From: Flavobacterium reichenbachii
GTDB lineage: Bacteria; Bacteroidota; Bacteroidia; Flavobacteriales; Flavobacteriaceae
Assembly: GCF_002217435.1 (NCBI RefSeq)
Contig: NZ_MUHF01000001.1
Coordinates: 406,530-470,529, forward strand
Length of the DNA stretch: 64,000 bases
Direction of reading: 5' to 3'
Made by a program: the position numbers and the translations under genes
Shown here: piece after piece, positions 1 to 8,304 of the stretch
Numbering within the stretch: the first letter of the stretch is position 1
Layout: each line of letters starts with the position of its first letter
Notes under the pieces: generated by a model
What the model saw: the letters and a program-made list of their open reading frames with translations, nothing else
Databases searched by the model: none
Told to the model about the DNA's origin: nothing

Positions 1-563
1 TTTTCTGCGAGTATTTTTCTTTGGTTAGAAAGTAAGAGAGCGGGCAGAAGACCGATAAGAAGAAAAAGGATATTATATTTATTAAGCATTCCAAAAGCAA
101 ACACAACAGCTCCGGCAAAGAACCATTTCGTGTTTTCAGAATTGATATATAAAATGAGAACATAATAAAATCCTGTCCAGCATAATACATCCAACGAATT
201 GGGCTGATACAGCATATTAATTCGCAGAAGAGACGAAAACAATATGCAAACTGCGCCGAGAATAAGAGCGTACAAATTTCCTTTTAGAGTTTCTATAGTT
301 TTCCAGACCACTAAAAGTGTCAGAGCTCCAAAAAGCGCGGGAAAAAATCTAATCCAGAAAACTGAATTTCCGAGGAGCAGAATAATATAAGAAATCCAGG
401 AAGTTACGGGAGGAACAGATAAATAACCCCAAGCGAGATGATGAGCTTGGTCAAGATGAAGATATTCGTCTCTTTGAAGATCGTATTCCGGACTAATTAA
501 TGCATATTGCAGAGCAAATTTGAGAATTATAAATCCGATTAAGATTAATGTTTTTCTGGTCAT
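1..563 (-). CDS. Glycosyltransferase family 39-like membrane protein (partial)
   Basis: The gene starts with ATG at 561-563 (reverse) and runs off the left edge, so only about 187 N-terminal residues are visible. The N-terminus reads MTRKTLILIGFI. After the first membrane helix comes a loop with D-x-x-x-D-E (LQRDEYLHLDQAHHLAWGY), then an S-V-P-P motif and several further hydrophobic helices. An acidic first loop followed by a multi-helix membrane domain is typical of the ArnT/PMT-type glycosyltransferases (GT39, GT-C fold), which use lipid-linked sugar donors at the periplasmic face. The acidic residues of this loop are the usual catalytic position. The acceptor and sugar cannot be told from the sequence. 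It is the last gene of whatever lies to the left. Confidence 0.75.
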   Translation of the reverse strand, partial: MTRKTLILIGFIILKFALQYALISPEYDLQRDEYLHLDQAHHLAWGYLSVPPVTSWISYIILLLGNSVFWIRFFPALFGALTLLVVWKTIETLKGNLYALILGAVCILFSSLLRINMLYQPNSLDVLCWTGFYYVLILYINSENTKWFFAGAVVFAFGMLNKYNILFLLIGLLPALLLSNQRKILAE

Positions 564-623
564 TTTGTGGTTGTTTTGGCAAAGCTAATATAGGATTTAA
601 AATTTATTATGCAGCTGTAAATA

Positions 624-652
624 AAAAAAGCCACTCATTTCTGAATGGCTTT
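624..652 (-). terminator. Intrinsic terminator downstream of the DUF4494 gene
   Basis: An inverted repeat with AAGCCA and TGGCTT arms around a short loop is followed, on the minus strand, by a run of T. It lies about 20 bases past the stop codon at 672. Confidence 0.6.
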
Positions 653-671
653 GTAACGATATTTTTAAATA

Positions 672-1229
672 TTAAGCATCTACATCTGTAAGAGCATCCG
701 CTTTTGCTAAGTCTTGATTTTCTGCCCATTGCTCTGTTTCTGGTTTAGAAGCTTTAAGTGCATTAAATCTTTCTAATTGTTCTAACTCTCCTTCTTCTCC
801 GCTAAAATAAGGGAAAACGTCCATAATTGGAGACTCAGAAATTGCCGGAATAGAATATTCTCCCATTGTATTCTGCATTACATTAAGAGTATTGTCATAT
901 GCTTCTCGAACATCATTGGCTTGTACCAGCAAATACATGTTTGATTTGCGTTCTTTACCGCTTTCTTCATCGTAAGCCAATAAAGAAACTTTAGATTTAA
1001 ACCAGCGATCTGCATTTTCAAAAGGATGAATCTCTGCATAATTTGCCACTTTTATATTAGTAATTTTAAATTCTTCACTAATAAAAGCTGCCATTTCTTC
1101 GTTGATTCTGCTTTCTGCTTCTGTATAAGATATAGCATCAACCAAATAAGGTTCTGTTAATACTTTTTGTCCGCCAGTTTCATCGGTTTTTCTATATTTT
1201 ACTTTGCATTCGTACCAAGTTGCGCTCAT
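672..1229 (-). CDS. DUF4494 domain-containing protein
   Basis: This is a 185-residue soluble protein starting MSATWYECKVKYRKT. The start WYECKVKY, the Y-x-E-A-E-x-R-I segment and a later P-I-M-D-V-F-P-Y-F match the small family DUF4494, which is widespread and nearly confined to Bacteroidota. No function is established. There is no signal peptide or membrane segment, so it should be cytoplasmic. It is followed by its own terminator and appears to be a single-gene unit. Confidence is in the family, not in a role. Confidence 0.8.
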   Translation of the reverse strand: MSATWYECKVKYRKTDETGGQKVLTEPYLVDAISYTEAESRINEEMAAFISEEFKITNIKVANYAEIHPFENADRWFKSKVSLLAYDEESGKERKSNMYLLVQANDVREAYDNTLNVMQNTMGEYSIPAISESPIMDVFPYFSGEEGELEQLERFNALKASKPETEQWAENQDLAKADALTDVDA

Positions 1230-1389
1230 TTCTCTATTATTTTAAGGATGCCAAAGATAGATTTTAACGGAAAATAAATCTGTAAATTGCCTAAATAGAT
1301 ATTCACAATTTCAATGATTTTTTTTGGTGTGTAAAATGTTTGCAGATAAGCTAGGTCAACTTGTTATTTTTTAGGACAATAGATAGCAA

Positions 1390-1815
1390 TTATTCTAAAA
1401 CTTTTATTGTGCCGGCATTTTTCTTTAGTCGAATGCTGATTTTTTTGTATTCCCAATTTTTGCCATTTTTCTCAGCGGTTAAATCCATTTTCCCGTTTTG
1501 TTTTTTTCCAGAAACTCTAAAAGTGATATTTACTTTGCTTTTATCATTAGAATAAGTAGAGCTTCCTTCTAAAACAGCGATTTTATCAACAGGATCCAGT
1601 TTTCCTAAATGTGCTTTTACCTCATCATTTTTATTTGCTATGTTAATTGCATTCTGATAAAGAGAAGAGTCGGTGTAAGATTGAGCTAAATCCCCTAAAT
1701 TATTAAAGTTAAAAGTGATTAAGAAAGTAAAAAACAATAGAACGGCAGATAATGGCAGTAGCCATTTCCAGTTTCTTTGCCACCAGTTTTTTTCTGTAAT
1801 TAATTCGTTATCCAT
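1390..1815 (-). CDS. Coa1/Tim21-like membrane-anchored protein
   Basis: This 141-residue protein has a short cytoplasmic N-terminus with the WWQRNWKW motif, one membrane helix (about residues 17-38) and a small alpha/beta periplasmic domain. The WWxRNWKW-LLP start and layout match the bacterial proteins annotated as cytochrome c oxidase assembly factor Coa1 family. That name comes from fold similarity to mitochondrial Coa1/Tim21, not from a tested role in bacteria. The start overlaps the 3' end of lgt by 8 bases, so the two are translationally coupled. Confidence 0.65.
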   Translation of the reverse strand: MDNELITEKNWWQRNWKWLLPLSAVLLFFTFLITFNFNNLGDLAQSYTDSSLYQNAINIANKNDEVKAHLGKLDPVDKIAVLEGSSTYSNDKSKVNITFRVSGKKQNGKMDLTAEKNGKNWEYKKISIRLKKNAGTIKVLE

Positions 1816-2641
1816 TTTGGCTGGATTGTTTTTTTAAATTTATACTAACAAAATACAATCCGATAATTATAAACGGAATGCTTAGAATTTGTCCCATATT
1901 TAATAACATTCCTTCTTCAAAGTCAACTTGGTTTATTTTGAAGAATTCTATTAAAATTCTCATTGTAAAAATTAATGCGATGCACAAACCAAAGTAAAAT
2001 CCATTTCCTAATGGTATATTTTTTCTTTTGTAAATGGTAAGGATAACTGCGAAAATGATGAAATACGAAATGGCTTCGTAAAGTTGTGCCGGATGCCGCG
2101 GAATATTGTCTATACGTTTAAAAACAAACGCCCAAGGCATTGTGGTTGGATTGCCGATCATTTCAGAATTCATCAGGTTTGCCAGTCGTATAAATGCTGC
2201 GCCAAGAGGTGCTGCAACGGCAATTAAATCTAGTATTTTAAAATATTTTATTTGATATTTTTTTGAATACAAATAAAGTGCAATTATTAAACCCACTGTT
2301 CCGCCATGACTTGCCAGACCAGCGTATCCAACAAATTGGTAGCCTCCGTTAAGTGTTTTTTTTATTGGTAAAAAAATTTCTAAGAGGTTTTGAGAATAAT
2401 ATTCGAAGTCATAAAAAAAGCAATGTGCCAATCTTGCACCTGCAAATATTCCGATTACGCCGTAAATAAGCAGTGCTTCGTGTGCTTCTCTGCTTAAGTT
2501 TTCGGCTTTAAAAATACCTTTGAGAACATACATGCATAACAGGAGACCTGTAGCAAACAAGAGTCCGTAAAATTTTAACGGAATTCCGAAAAGTGAAATG
2601 ATTTCTGAGTCAAAATCCCAATTGATGTATAATTGTGTCAT
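1808..2641 (-). CDS. lgt: Prolipoprotein diacylglyceryl transferase
   Basis: Lgt transfers diacylglycerol from phosphatidylglycerol to the lipobox cysteine of prolipoproteins, the first step of bacterial lipoprotein maturation, at the inner membrane. The 277-residue product has about seven membrane helices. Family landmarks are visible: GLASHGGTVG (the catalytic His region), R-L-A-N-L-M-N-S-E-M-I-G-N-P (the Lgt signature with R, N, E and G) and RHPAQLYEA. Length is normal for the family. It lies upstream of the Coa1-like gene in an overlapping pair. Many lipoproteins in this window would be its substrates. Confidence 0.9.
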   Translation of the reverse strand: MTQLYINWDFDSEIISLFGIPLKFYGLLFATGLLLCMYVLKGIFKAENLSREAHEALLIYGVIGIFAGARLAHCFFYDFEYYSQNLLEIFLPIKKTLNGGYQFVGYAGLASHGGTVGLIIALYLYSKKYQIKYFKILDLIAVAAPLGAAFIRLANLMNSEMIGNPTTMPWAFVFKRIDNIPRHPAQLYEAISYFIIFAVILTIYKRKNIPLGNGFYFGLCIALIFTMRILIEFFKINQVDFEEGMLLNMGQILSIPFIIIGLYFVSINLKKQSSQNG

Positions 2642-2677
2642 GGTTTTATTTCTGATTGCAATTAGTTGTTTGAATGT

Positions 2678-3121
2678 TTAGTCACTAAAACCAATAACTT
2701 TGTAAGTGTCGTTTTTAATTAAAATGCATAAAACAACTGCATCAGAATGTTCATCTTCACCAATATATACAGCAACTTTTGCAACTGATATTGGGATATA
2801 CTGTTCTAAAATTTCAGCTTTATAGTCTAATATTTGGATTCTTAATTTCGGAAAATTTCTTTTTCCTTTATTTTTAAAAACCGAACTATAAAATGCTTTA
2901 AGATCAGCAGTTTTTGTCAATACTTTTTTTCTGTCCAAAGCAAAAGGTACATCCGAAATTTCAGTTATTTTGTCTAAATTTTCAGCTTTAGCTAATTCTT
3001 CAACCCAGGTTTTGGCAATTTTAGAAATATTGGTTTTTTGTTCCGCTGAAAGGCTTAGTTTTTCCTGAGTAAAACCTGATATTGAATAAAGAAATACAAG
3101 TGACAAAAATATTTTTTTCAT
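2678..3121 (-). CDS. Exported hypothetical protein
   Basis: The 147-residue product begins with a signal peptide (MKKIFLSLVFLYSISGFTQ), with likely cleavage after FTQ. The mature part is a small mixed alpha/beta domain with no motif I recognise. It lies 36 bases upstream of lgt on the same strand and may be cotranscribed with it. A gap and a terminator separate it from the export operon that ends at 3262. Confidence 0.6.
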   Translation of the reverse strand: MKKIFLSLVFLYSISGFTQEKLSLSAEQKTNISKIAKTWVEELAKAENLDKITEISDVPFALDRKKVLTKTADLKAFYSSVFKNKGKRNFPKLRIQILDYKAEILEQYIPISVAKVAVYIGEDEHSDAVVLCILIKNDTYKVIGFSD

Positions 3122-3201
3122 AGGTTGTTTGTAGTTTTTTTTGATTTATTACAGTGCTAATATAGATTTAATTTTACATTATTGAAGATATTAAAAACAA
3201 A

Positions 3202-3229
3202 AAAACTTCAGATTTGTCTGAAGTTTTTA
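3202..3229 (-). terminator. Terminator of the export operon (TolC end)
   Basis: A strong stem, ACTTCAGA pairing with TCTGAAGT, is flanked by A and T runs. It lies 33 bases beyond the TolC stop on the minus strand. Its sequence resembles the CTTCAGA-type terminators used repeatedly in this window. Confidence 0.7.
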
Positions 3230-3261
3230 AGAGTTATTTATCCGATCTAATAAATCTGAAA

Positions 3262-4659
3262 TTAATCAGGATTAGCTAGTATTTTGTATAATTCGGCATT
3301 CGAAATGTAAAACTGATTTTCGATGCTTATTTGCGAAAGCTTAGCACTTACCAAATTGTTTTCTCTCGAGTTAATAAGGAATATAGAACTTTCTCCAAAT
3401 GAAAATAATTTTTCTTCTGAGTTGAGCATCGTTATATAATCCTTTACGAGATTATCTATCACCGTTTTTTGTCTTTTTAAAGATGATATTTCGGTTTGCT
3501 GTGCTTTTATTTTGTTTTTAAGTTCCAGACGCTGCTGTTCTATGTCAAATTTTAAATCCTGAATTTTAAGTTTAGCAATTTTAAGATTTCCTCTTTCTTT
3601 TCTCAAGAAAATCGGAATGCTGAAATCAATATTAAATTTATAATCATCTGCATTAAAAGAATCAAAATAAACCGGTTCTGATATATAATTGTAACCCACA
3701 TTTACCTTTGGGAGCAATAAATTTGCCTTGAGCTGTCTGTTGATTTCCAGCATAGACAATTTGGTTTCCAGAGCCTGCATTTTAGGATGCGAATCCAGCG
3801 TTTCTACATTTACCAGCATTGCATCTGTTCTGAGTGTTTGTTCGAGCGTTTCAATCAGATTTTCTTCCGGTCGTACATTGGCATCTAGTTCAACAGGTAC
3901 ATTTTCTATCCATAAATAATTGGCAAGATTAAGTGCTGCTTTGGCCAGTTTCAGATTTCCGTTTTCTACGTTTAGTTCTCTGTTTCTAACAGTAATTCTG
4001 GCTTCGACACTATCTATTGCCGGAGAATCGCCATGTTCTATTAACTGCTTTACACCGTTAAAACGAGTACTTGCAAATCCGAGGTAGCTTTTATAAAGTT
4101 GTGCTTCATTAAAACTTTTTCGCCATTCAAAATACGCTTCACTAGCTTTGTATAAAACGGCTATTGCTTTTAGTTTTCGTTCTGCATCGCTCAATTTTAT
4201 CTGTAGTTTTCCTTCTCTGACATCGGCCATACGCTGGTTTATAAATAAACCTTGTCCCAAAGCTACACTAATGCCCAGAGAAGTTAATCCTGCATCTGGC
4301 GTGCGGTTTTGCGGATTATAATACTGCCCGTCTGTTTCGTCAAAACCAGCTTTAATTTCGATTCCGTACCAAGTAGGAATTTTAAAACTGCTGTTTAATA
4401 ATGAATAATATTCGGTTCCTTTAAATTCTTTTTTATTGTAATCTACTTCAATTTTTGGATCAAATCCACCGCGTGCAGCCATAAGTTTTGCCTGAGCATT
4501 ACTTACTTCAAGATTGGCTTGCTTTACCAGCGGATGATATTTTTTTACGTATCCTAAAAATTCGCTGTAACTCAATTCTTCTTTAATAAAATCCTGGCTG
4601 TAGGAATTAAAAAAGCCGAATAAAAATAAAAAAGAAAGCAATTTAATACTTAGTCTCAT
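3262..4659 (-). CDS. TolC-family outer membrane efflux protein
   Basis: This is the outer-membrane channel of a tripartite export system. I choose the ATG at 4659, not 4695. It gives MRLSIKLLSFLFLFGFFNSYSQ, a proper signal peptide; it has a GGAG ribosome-binding site just upstream; and it starts one base after the adaptor stop codon. The longer reading adds only a charged leader. The mature chain is about 440 residues, long and helical. It shows the duplicated TolC layout and ends in helical NFY-rich segments. It forms an operon with the HlyD-type adaptor and the ABC protein. Confidence 0.85.
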   Translation of the reverse strand: MRLSIKLLSFLFLFGFFNSYSQDFIKEELSYSEFLGYVKKYHPLVKQANLEVSNAQAKLMAARGGFDPKIEVDYNKKEFKGTEYYSLLNSSFKIPTWYGIEIKAGFDETDGQYYNPQNRTPDAGLTSLGISVALGQGLFINQRMADVREGKLQIKLSDAERKLKAIAVLYKASEAYFEWRKSFNEAQLYKSYLGFASTRFNGVKQLIEHGDSPAIDSVEARITVRNRELNVENGNLKLAKAALNLANYLWIENVPVELDANVRPEENLIETLEQTLRTDAMLVNVETLDSHPKMQALETKLSMLEINRQLKANLLLPKVNVGYNYISEPVYFDSFNADDYKFNIDFSIPIFLRKERGNLKIAKLKIQDLKFDIEQQRLELKNKIKAQQTEISSLKRQKTVIDNLVKDYITMLNSEEKLFSFGESSIFLINSRENNLVSAKLSQISIENQFYISNAELYKILANPD

Positions 4660-4660
4660 T

Positions 4661-6013
4661 TTATTTTTTCTCCTTTCCATATGTCGCTTTTTCATCTGCC
4701 TTATAATAATTTGGCGGAAAGCCGTTTAGATTTCTCCATATTTCATACCATATAGAAACAGTATCCAGCAGCGCTATACTTTGCGCTCCTGCACCAATAC
4801 TAAGTTCTTTTGGCCATTTTTGATCTTTGTCGTCTGGTGAAACCAGTATTCTGTATTTTCCGTTGGCACTTATAAAGTTTTCAATTGCTACAATTTTTCC
4901 TCCAAATGTTCCATAAGATAATCCCGGCCATCCAGAAAACACGATTCTAGGCCATCCGTCAAACCAAACGCGAACTTTTGCACCGCGATGCACCAGCGGA
5001 AGATCAATTGGGTCAACATAAGTTTCTACAGCAATATCATAACTTGCAGGCATAATGCTTACTACTGGAGTTCCTTCCTTAATAGTTTCTCCAAGACCGG
5101 CCAATAAAGCGCGGTTTACATAACCGCTTTGAGGAGCTGTTATATAATACAATCCGTTTCTTATGCTGTAATTTACATATTGATTCTGCAGTTTGTTCAC
5201 CTGCGCTTCGGTATCATATTGCGTACTTAAAGCGGTAAACTTGTCACTTTTTGACTTCGAAATCTTTTCTGAATATTCAGCCGTAATACGATTGATTTCT
5301 ACTCTGGCATTAATAAGCTCATTTTTACTGCTCAAAAGCTTATTTTCCTGAGTAATTATGTACGCTTCTGATTCCTGAAGTTTTAATCTTTTCTGTTCTA
5401 CATCAGAAAGAGGTTTTAGACCTTCTTTATTTAAGGCGGTGGAACGGGTAAACTGTGTTTGAGCAATTTTTAACTGCGTTTTTACGGCCTGCAGATCCAT
5501 ACTGTCGCTCTTAATTTTCAGCTGGGCTTGTTTTATTTTATTCTGTGCCTGCTGCAGTTTTAATTGTCTTTCTGTATTAAGTGATTGTGCCTGAACGTCT
5601 AGAGAGTTTACTTTGTCTCCATAAGATTCTACCGCCATTTTTTTGGCATCAACTTGCTGTTTGGTATTGCCAATAAGATTTGGATCTAAGTAATCTTCTT
5701 TTATTTCTGAAATAAACAAGATTGTATCTCCTTTTTTTACATAATCTCCTTCTTTTACAAACCATTTTTCAATTCTTCCCGCAATCGTATTGTGTACGGT
5801 TTGAGGTCTCTGATCCGGTTTTAAAGTTGTAACAGAACCGCTTCCAGAAATATTTTGTGTCCATGGAAGAAAAAGGCAGGCAACAGTAAAAATTAAAAAC
5901 CCGATTATAATTCTGTTTAGTATTTTATAGTGTGGTCTTCGGGCAACACTCGTAATAGACTTGTAATTTCCCGGAGTTATAAGTACATTATTATCTTTAG
6001 ATATATTGAGCAT
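4661..6013 (-). CDS. HlyD-family periplasmic adaptor protein
   Basis: This 450-residue membrane-fusion protein links an inner-membrane transporter to TolC. It has one N-terminal membrane helix (about residues 34-52). Next come the first half of a biotinyl-lipoyl domain (IAGRIEKWFVKEGDYVKKGD), a long coiled coil (about residues 115-285) and the second lipoyl half (TAPQSGYVNRALLAGLGETI). The C-terminal part is a beta-barrel. This is the classical HlyD order. It lies 2 bases downstream of the ABC gene and 1 base upstream of tolC. Substrate unknown. Confidence 0.85.
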   Translation of the reverse strand: MLNISKDNNVLITPGNYKSITSVARRPHYKILNRIIIGFLIFTVACLFLPWTQNISGSGSVTTLKPDQRPQTVHNTIAGRIEKWFVKEGDYVKKGDTILFISEIKEDYLDPNLIGNTKQQVDAKKMAVESYGDKVNSLDVQAQSLNTERQLKLQQAQNKIKQAQLKIKSDSMDLQAVKTQLKIAQTQFTRSTALNKEGLKPLSDVEQKRLKLQESEAYIITQENKLLSSKNELINARVEINRITAEYSEKISKSKSDKFTALSTQYDTEAQVNKLQNQYVNYSIRNGLYYITAPQSGYVNRALLAGLGETIKEGTPVVSIMPASYDIAVETYVDPIDLPLVHRGAKVRVWFDGWPRIVFSGWPGLSYGTFGGKIVAIENFISANGKYRILVSPDDKDQKWPKELSIGAGAQSIALLDTVSIWYEIWRNLNGFPPNYYKADEKATYGKEKK

Positions 6014-6015
6014 AA

Positions 6016-7671
6016 TTAAAGTTTTATGTCGTTTGTAATTTTTCCATCATCAATCGTTATCATACGGCTGGATTTATTCTTCCAGATATCATTTTTGGAA
6101 GTAATAATTACCGTCCAGTTATTTTCTTCAGACATTAAAAAATCAACTATTTTAGTAGAAGTCAATTCGTCCATTTTATCAACCGGATCTTCTAAGAATA
6201 ATATATTAGGTTTATGAACAATGCTTCGCGCTAATAATATTTTCTGAATATCAGACGCAGAAAGTTCACTTCCGCCAGGATGAATTTGATTTTCCAGTCC
6301 ATTTGGGAATGTTTTGATGTACGGCGTCAGGCACACATTATCTAAAGCCCATTTTAAGTCATCATTATTAATAGTATTATTTCCAAAAACAATATTCTCT
6401 CTAATCGTTCCTGCAAAAAGTGTGTCGCCTTGCAGAAAAGTACCACCTTGAGCTCTATAAGAATCTTCATCAAGACGGTTCATAAAATTATCGGTTACAT
6501 ACATGGCACCGCTTTCAGGTTCTAGGAGACCAGAAAGTAAACGAAGTAAGGTACTTTTTCCTGCACCATTTGTTCCTGTAAGTATTATTTTTTCGCCTTG
6601 AGAAATTTTCAGGTTAATGTTTTTAAGTGACTTTTTATTATAACCGGGATAGTTGTAAGCAATGCTTTCGGTTTCTATAGTAATTCCTGTTTCTGTAATT
6701 TCTGAAGATTTTGGAATACAAGAAATTTCCATGTCTGTGACCTGACCAATTTTTTCTACAGAAGTCAGTACATCATAAAAAGACTCTAGTCCGAAAATTA
6801 TTTTTTCTACGGAATTGATGAGCAATACGATAACAATTTCTGCTGCTACAAACTGCCCAATATTCATTTGATGGTGAATTACCAGGAAACCACCAATAGA
6901 CAAAAGGGCAGCTGTAACCAGAACTTTAAAAATGGTAAGCTGTATGTATTGCTTTTTCATTACCTGAAAGTGTTTTTCGCGATAATTTACATATTCGCTT
7001 ACATAGCCGTCATTTCTCTCTAATGCATATTCAAAACTTGCTTTCTTGCGAAAACTTTCGCGGTTGCGCGCTATTTCCTGAAGCCATGCAGCAACTTTGT
7101 ATTTAAATTTAGATTCGTTAAGACTCGTTTCTAAACCGTCTTTATACGAAAATTTAAAAATTATATATAAAATGGCGATAAAGAAAAGTCCGATTACCAT
7201 AAAAAAGGAATGGTATAAAACCAATAATATGATACCAAGACCAACTTGCAGAAAAGCGGTGCAAAAATCTAAGAGAAGTTTTGCAGTTCCTTTCTGCACC
7301 ATCAGCGTATCAAAAAAACGGTTTGCTTTTTCCGGCGCATATTCAGAATACATTTCCTTAAATTTAATCAAAGGCATTTTGTAAGCAAATTCAAAAGAAG
7401 AACGCACAAAAATTCTTTGTTGCAGGTTTTCTACAATTCGAAGTTGTAATATGGTAAGAACACCGCCAAAACCAACGCCAATTGTAACCAAAAATACAAG
7501 AACAATCCAGGAAACACTAAGCTGTCCGCTCTGTATAAAATTAATAATAGCCTGAATTCCTAAAGGCAGAGAAAGGTTTACTAAACCAGCAAAAGCAGCA
7601 TAAAAAATAATCTGATATACGTCGCGTTTATCGAGTTTAAGTAAATTATAAAAACGTTTAAAAGGTGTCAT
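6016..7671 (-). CDS. ABC transporter permease/ATPase fusion with degenerate ATPase site
   Basis: The 551-residue protein has an N-terminal six-helix exporter domain (about 1-320) and a C-terminal nucleotide-binding domain, with no C39 peptidase domain. Walker A is intact (GTNGAGKST). The signature reads LSASD where LSGGQ is usual. The Walker B end reads FLEDP, so the usual D-E pair is swapped. The switch histidine position reads TSKN, with no His. ATP may be bound but hydrolysis may be weak. With HlyD and TolC partners it resembles a type I secretion or tripartite efflux system. It is the first gene of the operon; the small exported protein at 7770-8174 lies just upstream on the same strand. 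Confidence 0.85.
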   Translation of the reverse strand: MTPFKRFYNLLKLDKRDVYQIIFYAAFAGLVNLSLPLGIQAIINFIQSGQLSVSWIVLVFLVTIGVGFGGVLTILQLRIVENLQQRIFVRSSFEFAYKMPLIKFKEMYSEYAPEKANRFFDTLMVQKGTAKLLLDFCTAFLQVGLGIILLVLYHSFFMVIGLFFIAILYIIFKFSYKDGLETSLNESKFKYKVAAWLQEIARNRESFRKKASFEYALERNDGYVSEYVNYREKHFQVMKKQYIQLTIFKVLVTAALLSIGGFLVIHHQMNIGQFVAAEIVIVLLINSVEKIIFGLESFYDVLTSVEKIGQVTDMEISCIPKSSEITETGITIETESIAYNYPGYNKKSLKNINLKISQGEKIILTGTNGAGKSTLLRLLSGLLEPESGAMYVTDNFMNRLDEDSYRAQGGTFLQGDTLFAGTIRENIVFGNNTINNDDLKWALDNVCLTPYIKTFPNGLENQIHPGGSELSASDIQKILLARSIVHKPNILFLEDPVDKMDELTSTKIVDFLMSEENNWTVIITSKNDIWKNKSSRMITIDDGKITNDIKL

Positions 7672-7769
7672 GGATTTAATATAAATACAAGATTAATAGA
7701 TAGATACATTATATACGGTAAAAACCATATTAAAGATAACAGAATTTCTCCTGATCTTAAAAAAAATAT

Positions 7770-8174
7770 TTATCCCATAATCTGCGGAGGCCGCAAGTGT
7801 ATTTTACCATGAAATCCAAAGGAGAAAATTGGATTATCGATATAGTTTTTGCCTCTGGATTCTGTCTGAAAACATAATTCTGTAATCGAAGTATTTAAAG
7901 GAACTAAGTATTCTAATAAGGGAATTCCTTTTGTGACTTTGGCCGTTTTAGATTCTTTGGCTTTATAATCATCCAGTTCTTCTGGAATTCCGTCACACTT
8001 AAATATTTTTTTAAGGAAATTGCATGTAATTCCCTTAACAGAATGGCCTTCTGTATTGCTGTTTACAATTAAAATAACGCTGTTGGATACGTTAAGACTG
8101 CTCATTAAAAAGTAGCCGATAAGCAATGCCTGCAGGCATTTGCATAAGATACTATTTTTAATTCTATTCAGCAT
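7770..8174 (-). CDS. Small hypothetical protein upstream of export operon
   Basis: This 134-residue protein has an N-terminal hydrophobic stretch (about 13-35, LQALLIGYFLMSSLNVSNSV), which may act as an uncleaved anchor or signal. Its C-terminus is short and proline-containing, ending PPQIMG. I do not recognise a family. It lies 98 bases upstream of the ABC gene on the same strand, so it could be cotranscribed. It could be an accessory factor or a regulator of the export system; that is inference from position only. Confidence 0.5.
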   Translation of the reverse strand: MLNRIKNSILCKCLQALLIGYFLMSSLNVSNSVILIVNSNTEGHSVKGITCNFLKKIFKCDGIPEELDDYKAKESKTAKVTKGIPLLEYLVPLNTSITELCFQTESRGKNYIDNPIFSFGFHGKIHLRPPQIMG

Positions 8175-8304
8175 TTTCTAACGATTTCCAGGTGCGCAAG
8201 TTAGAGCTAAATTTAAAGCGCAACATTAGAATAACATTAGAATTCGGCAATTAACGAAATTTTATAACACTCTAAAAAAGGTAAATTTTTTCTGAAAAAT
8301 CTGC

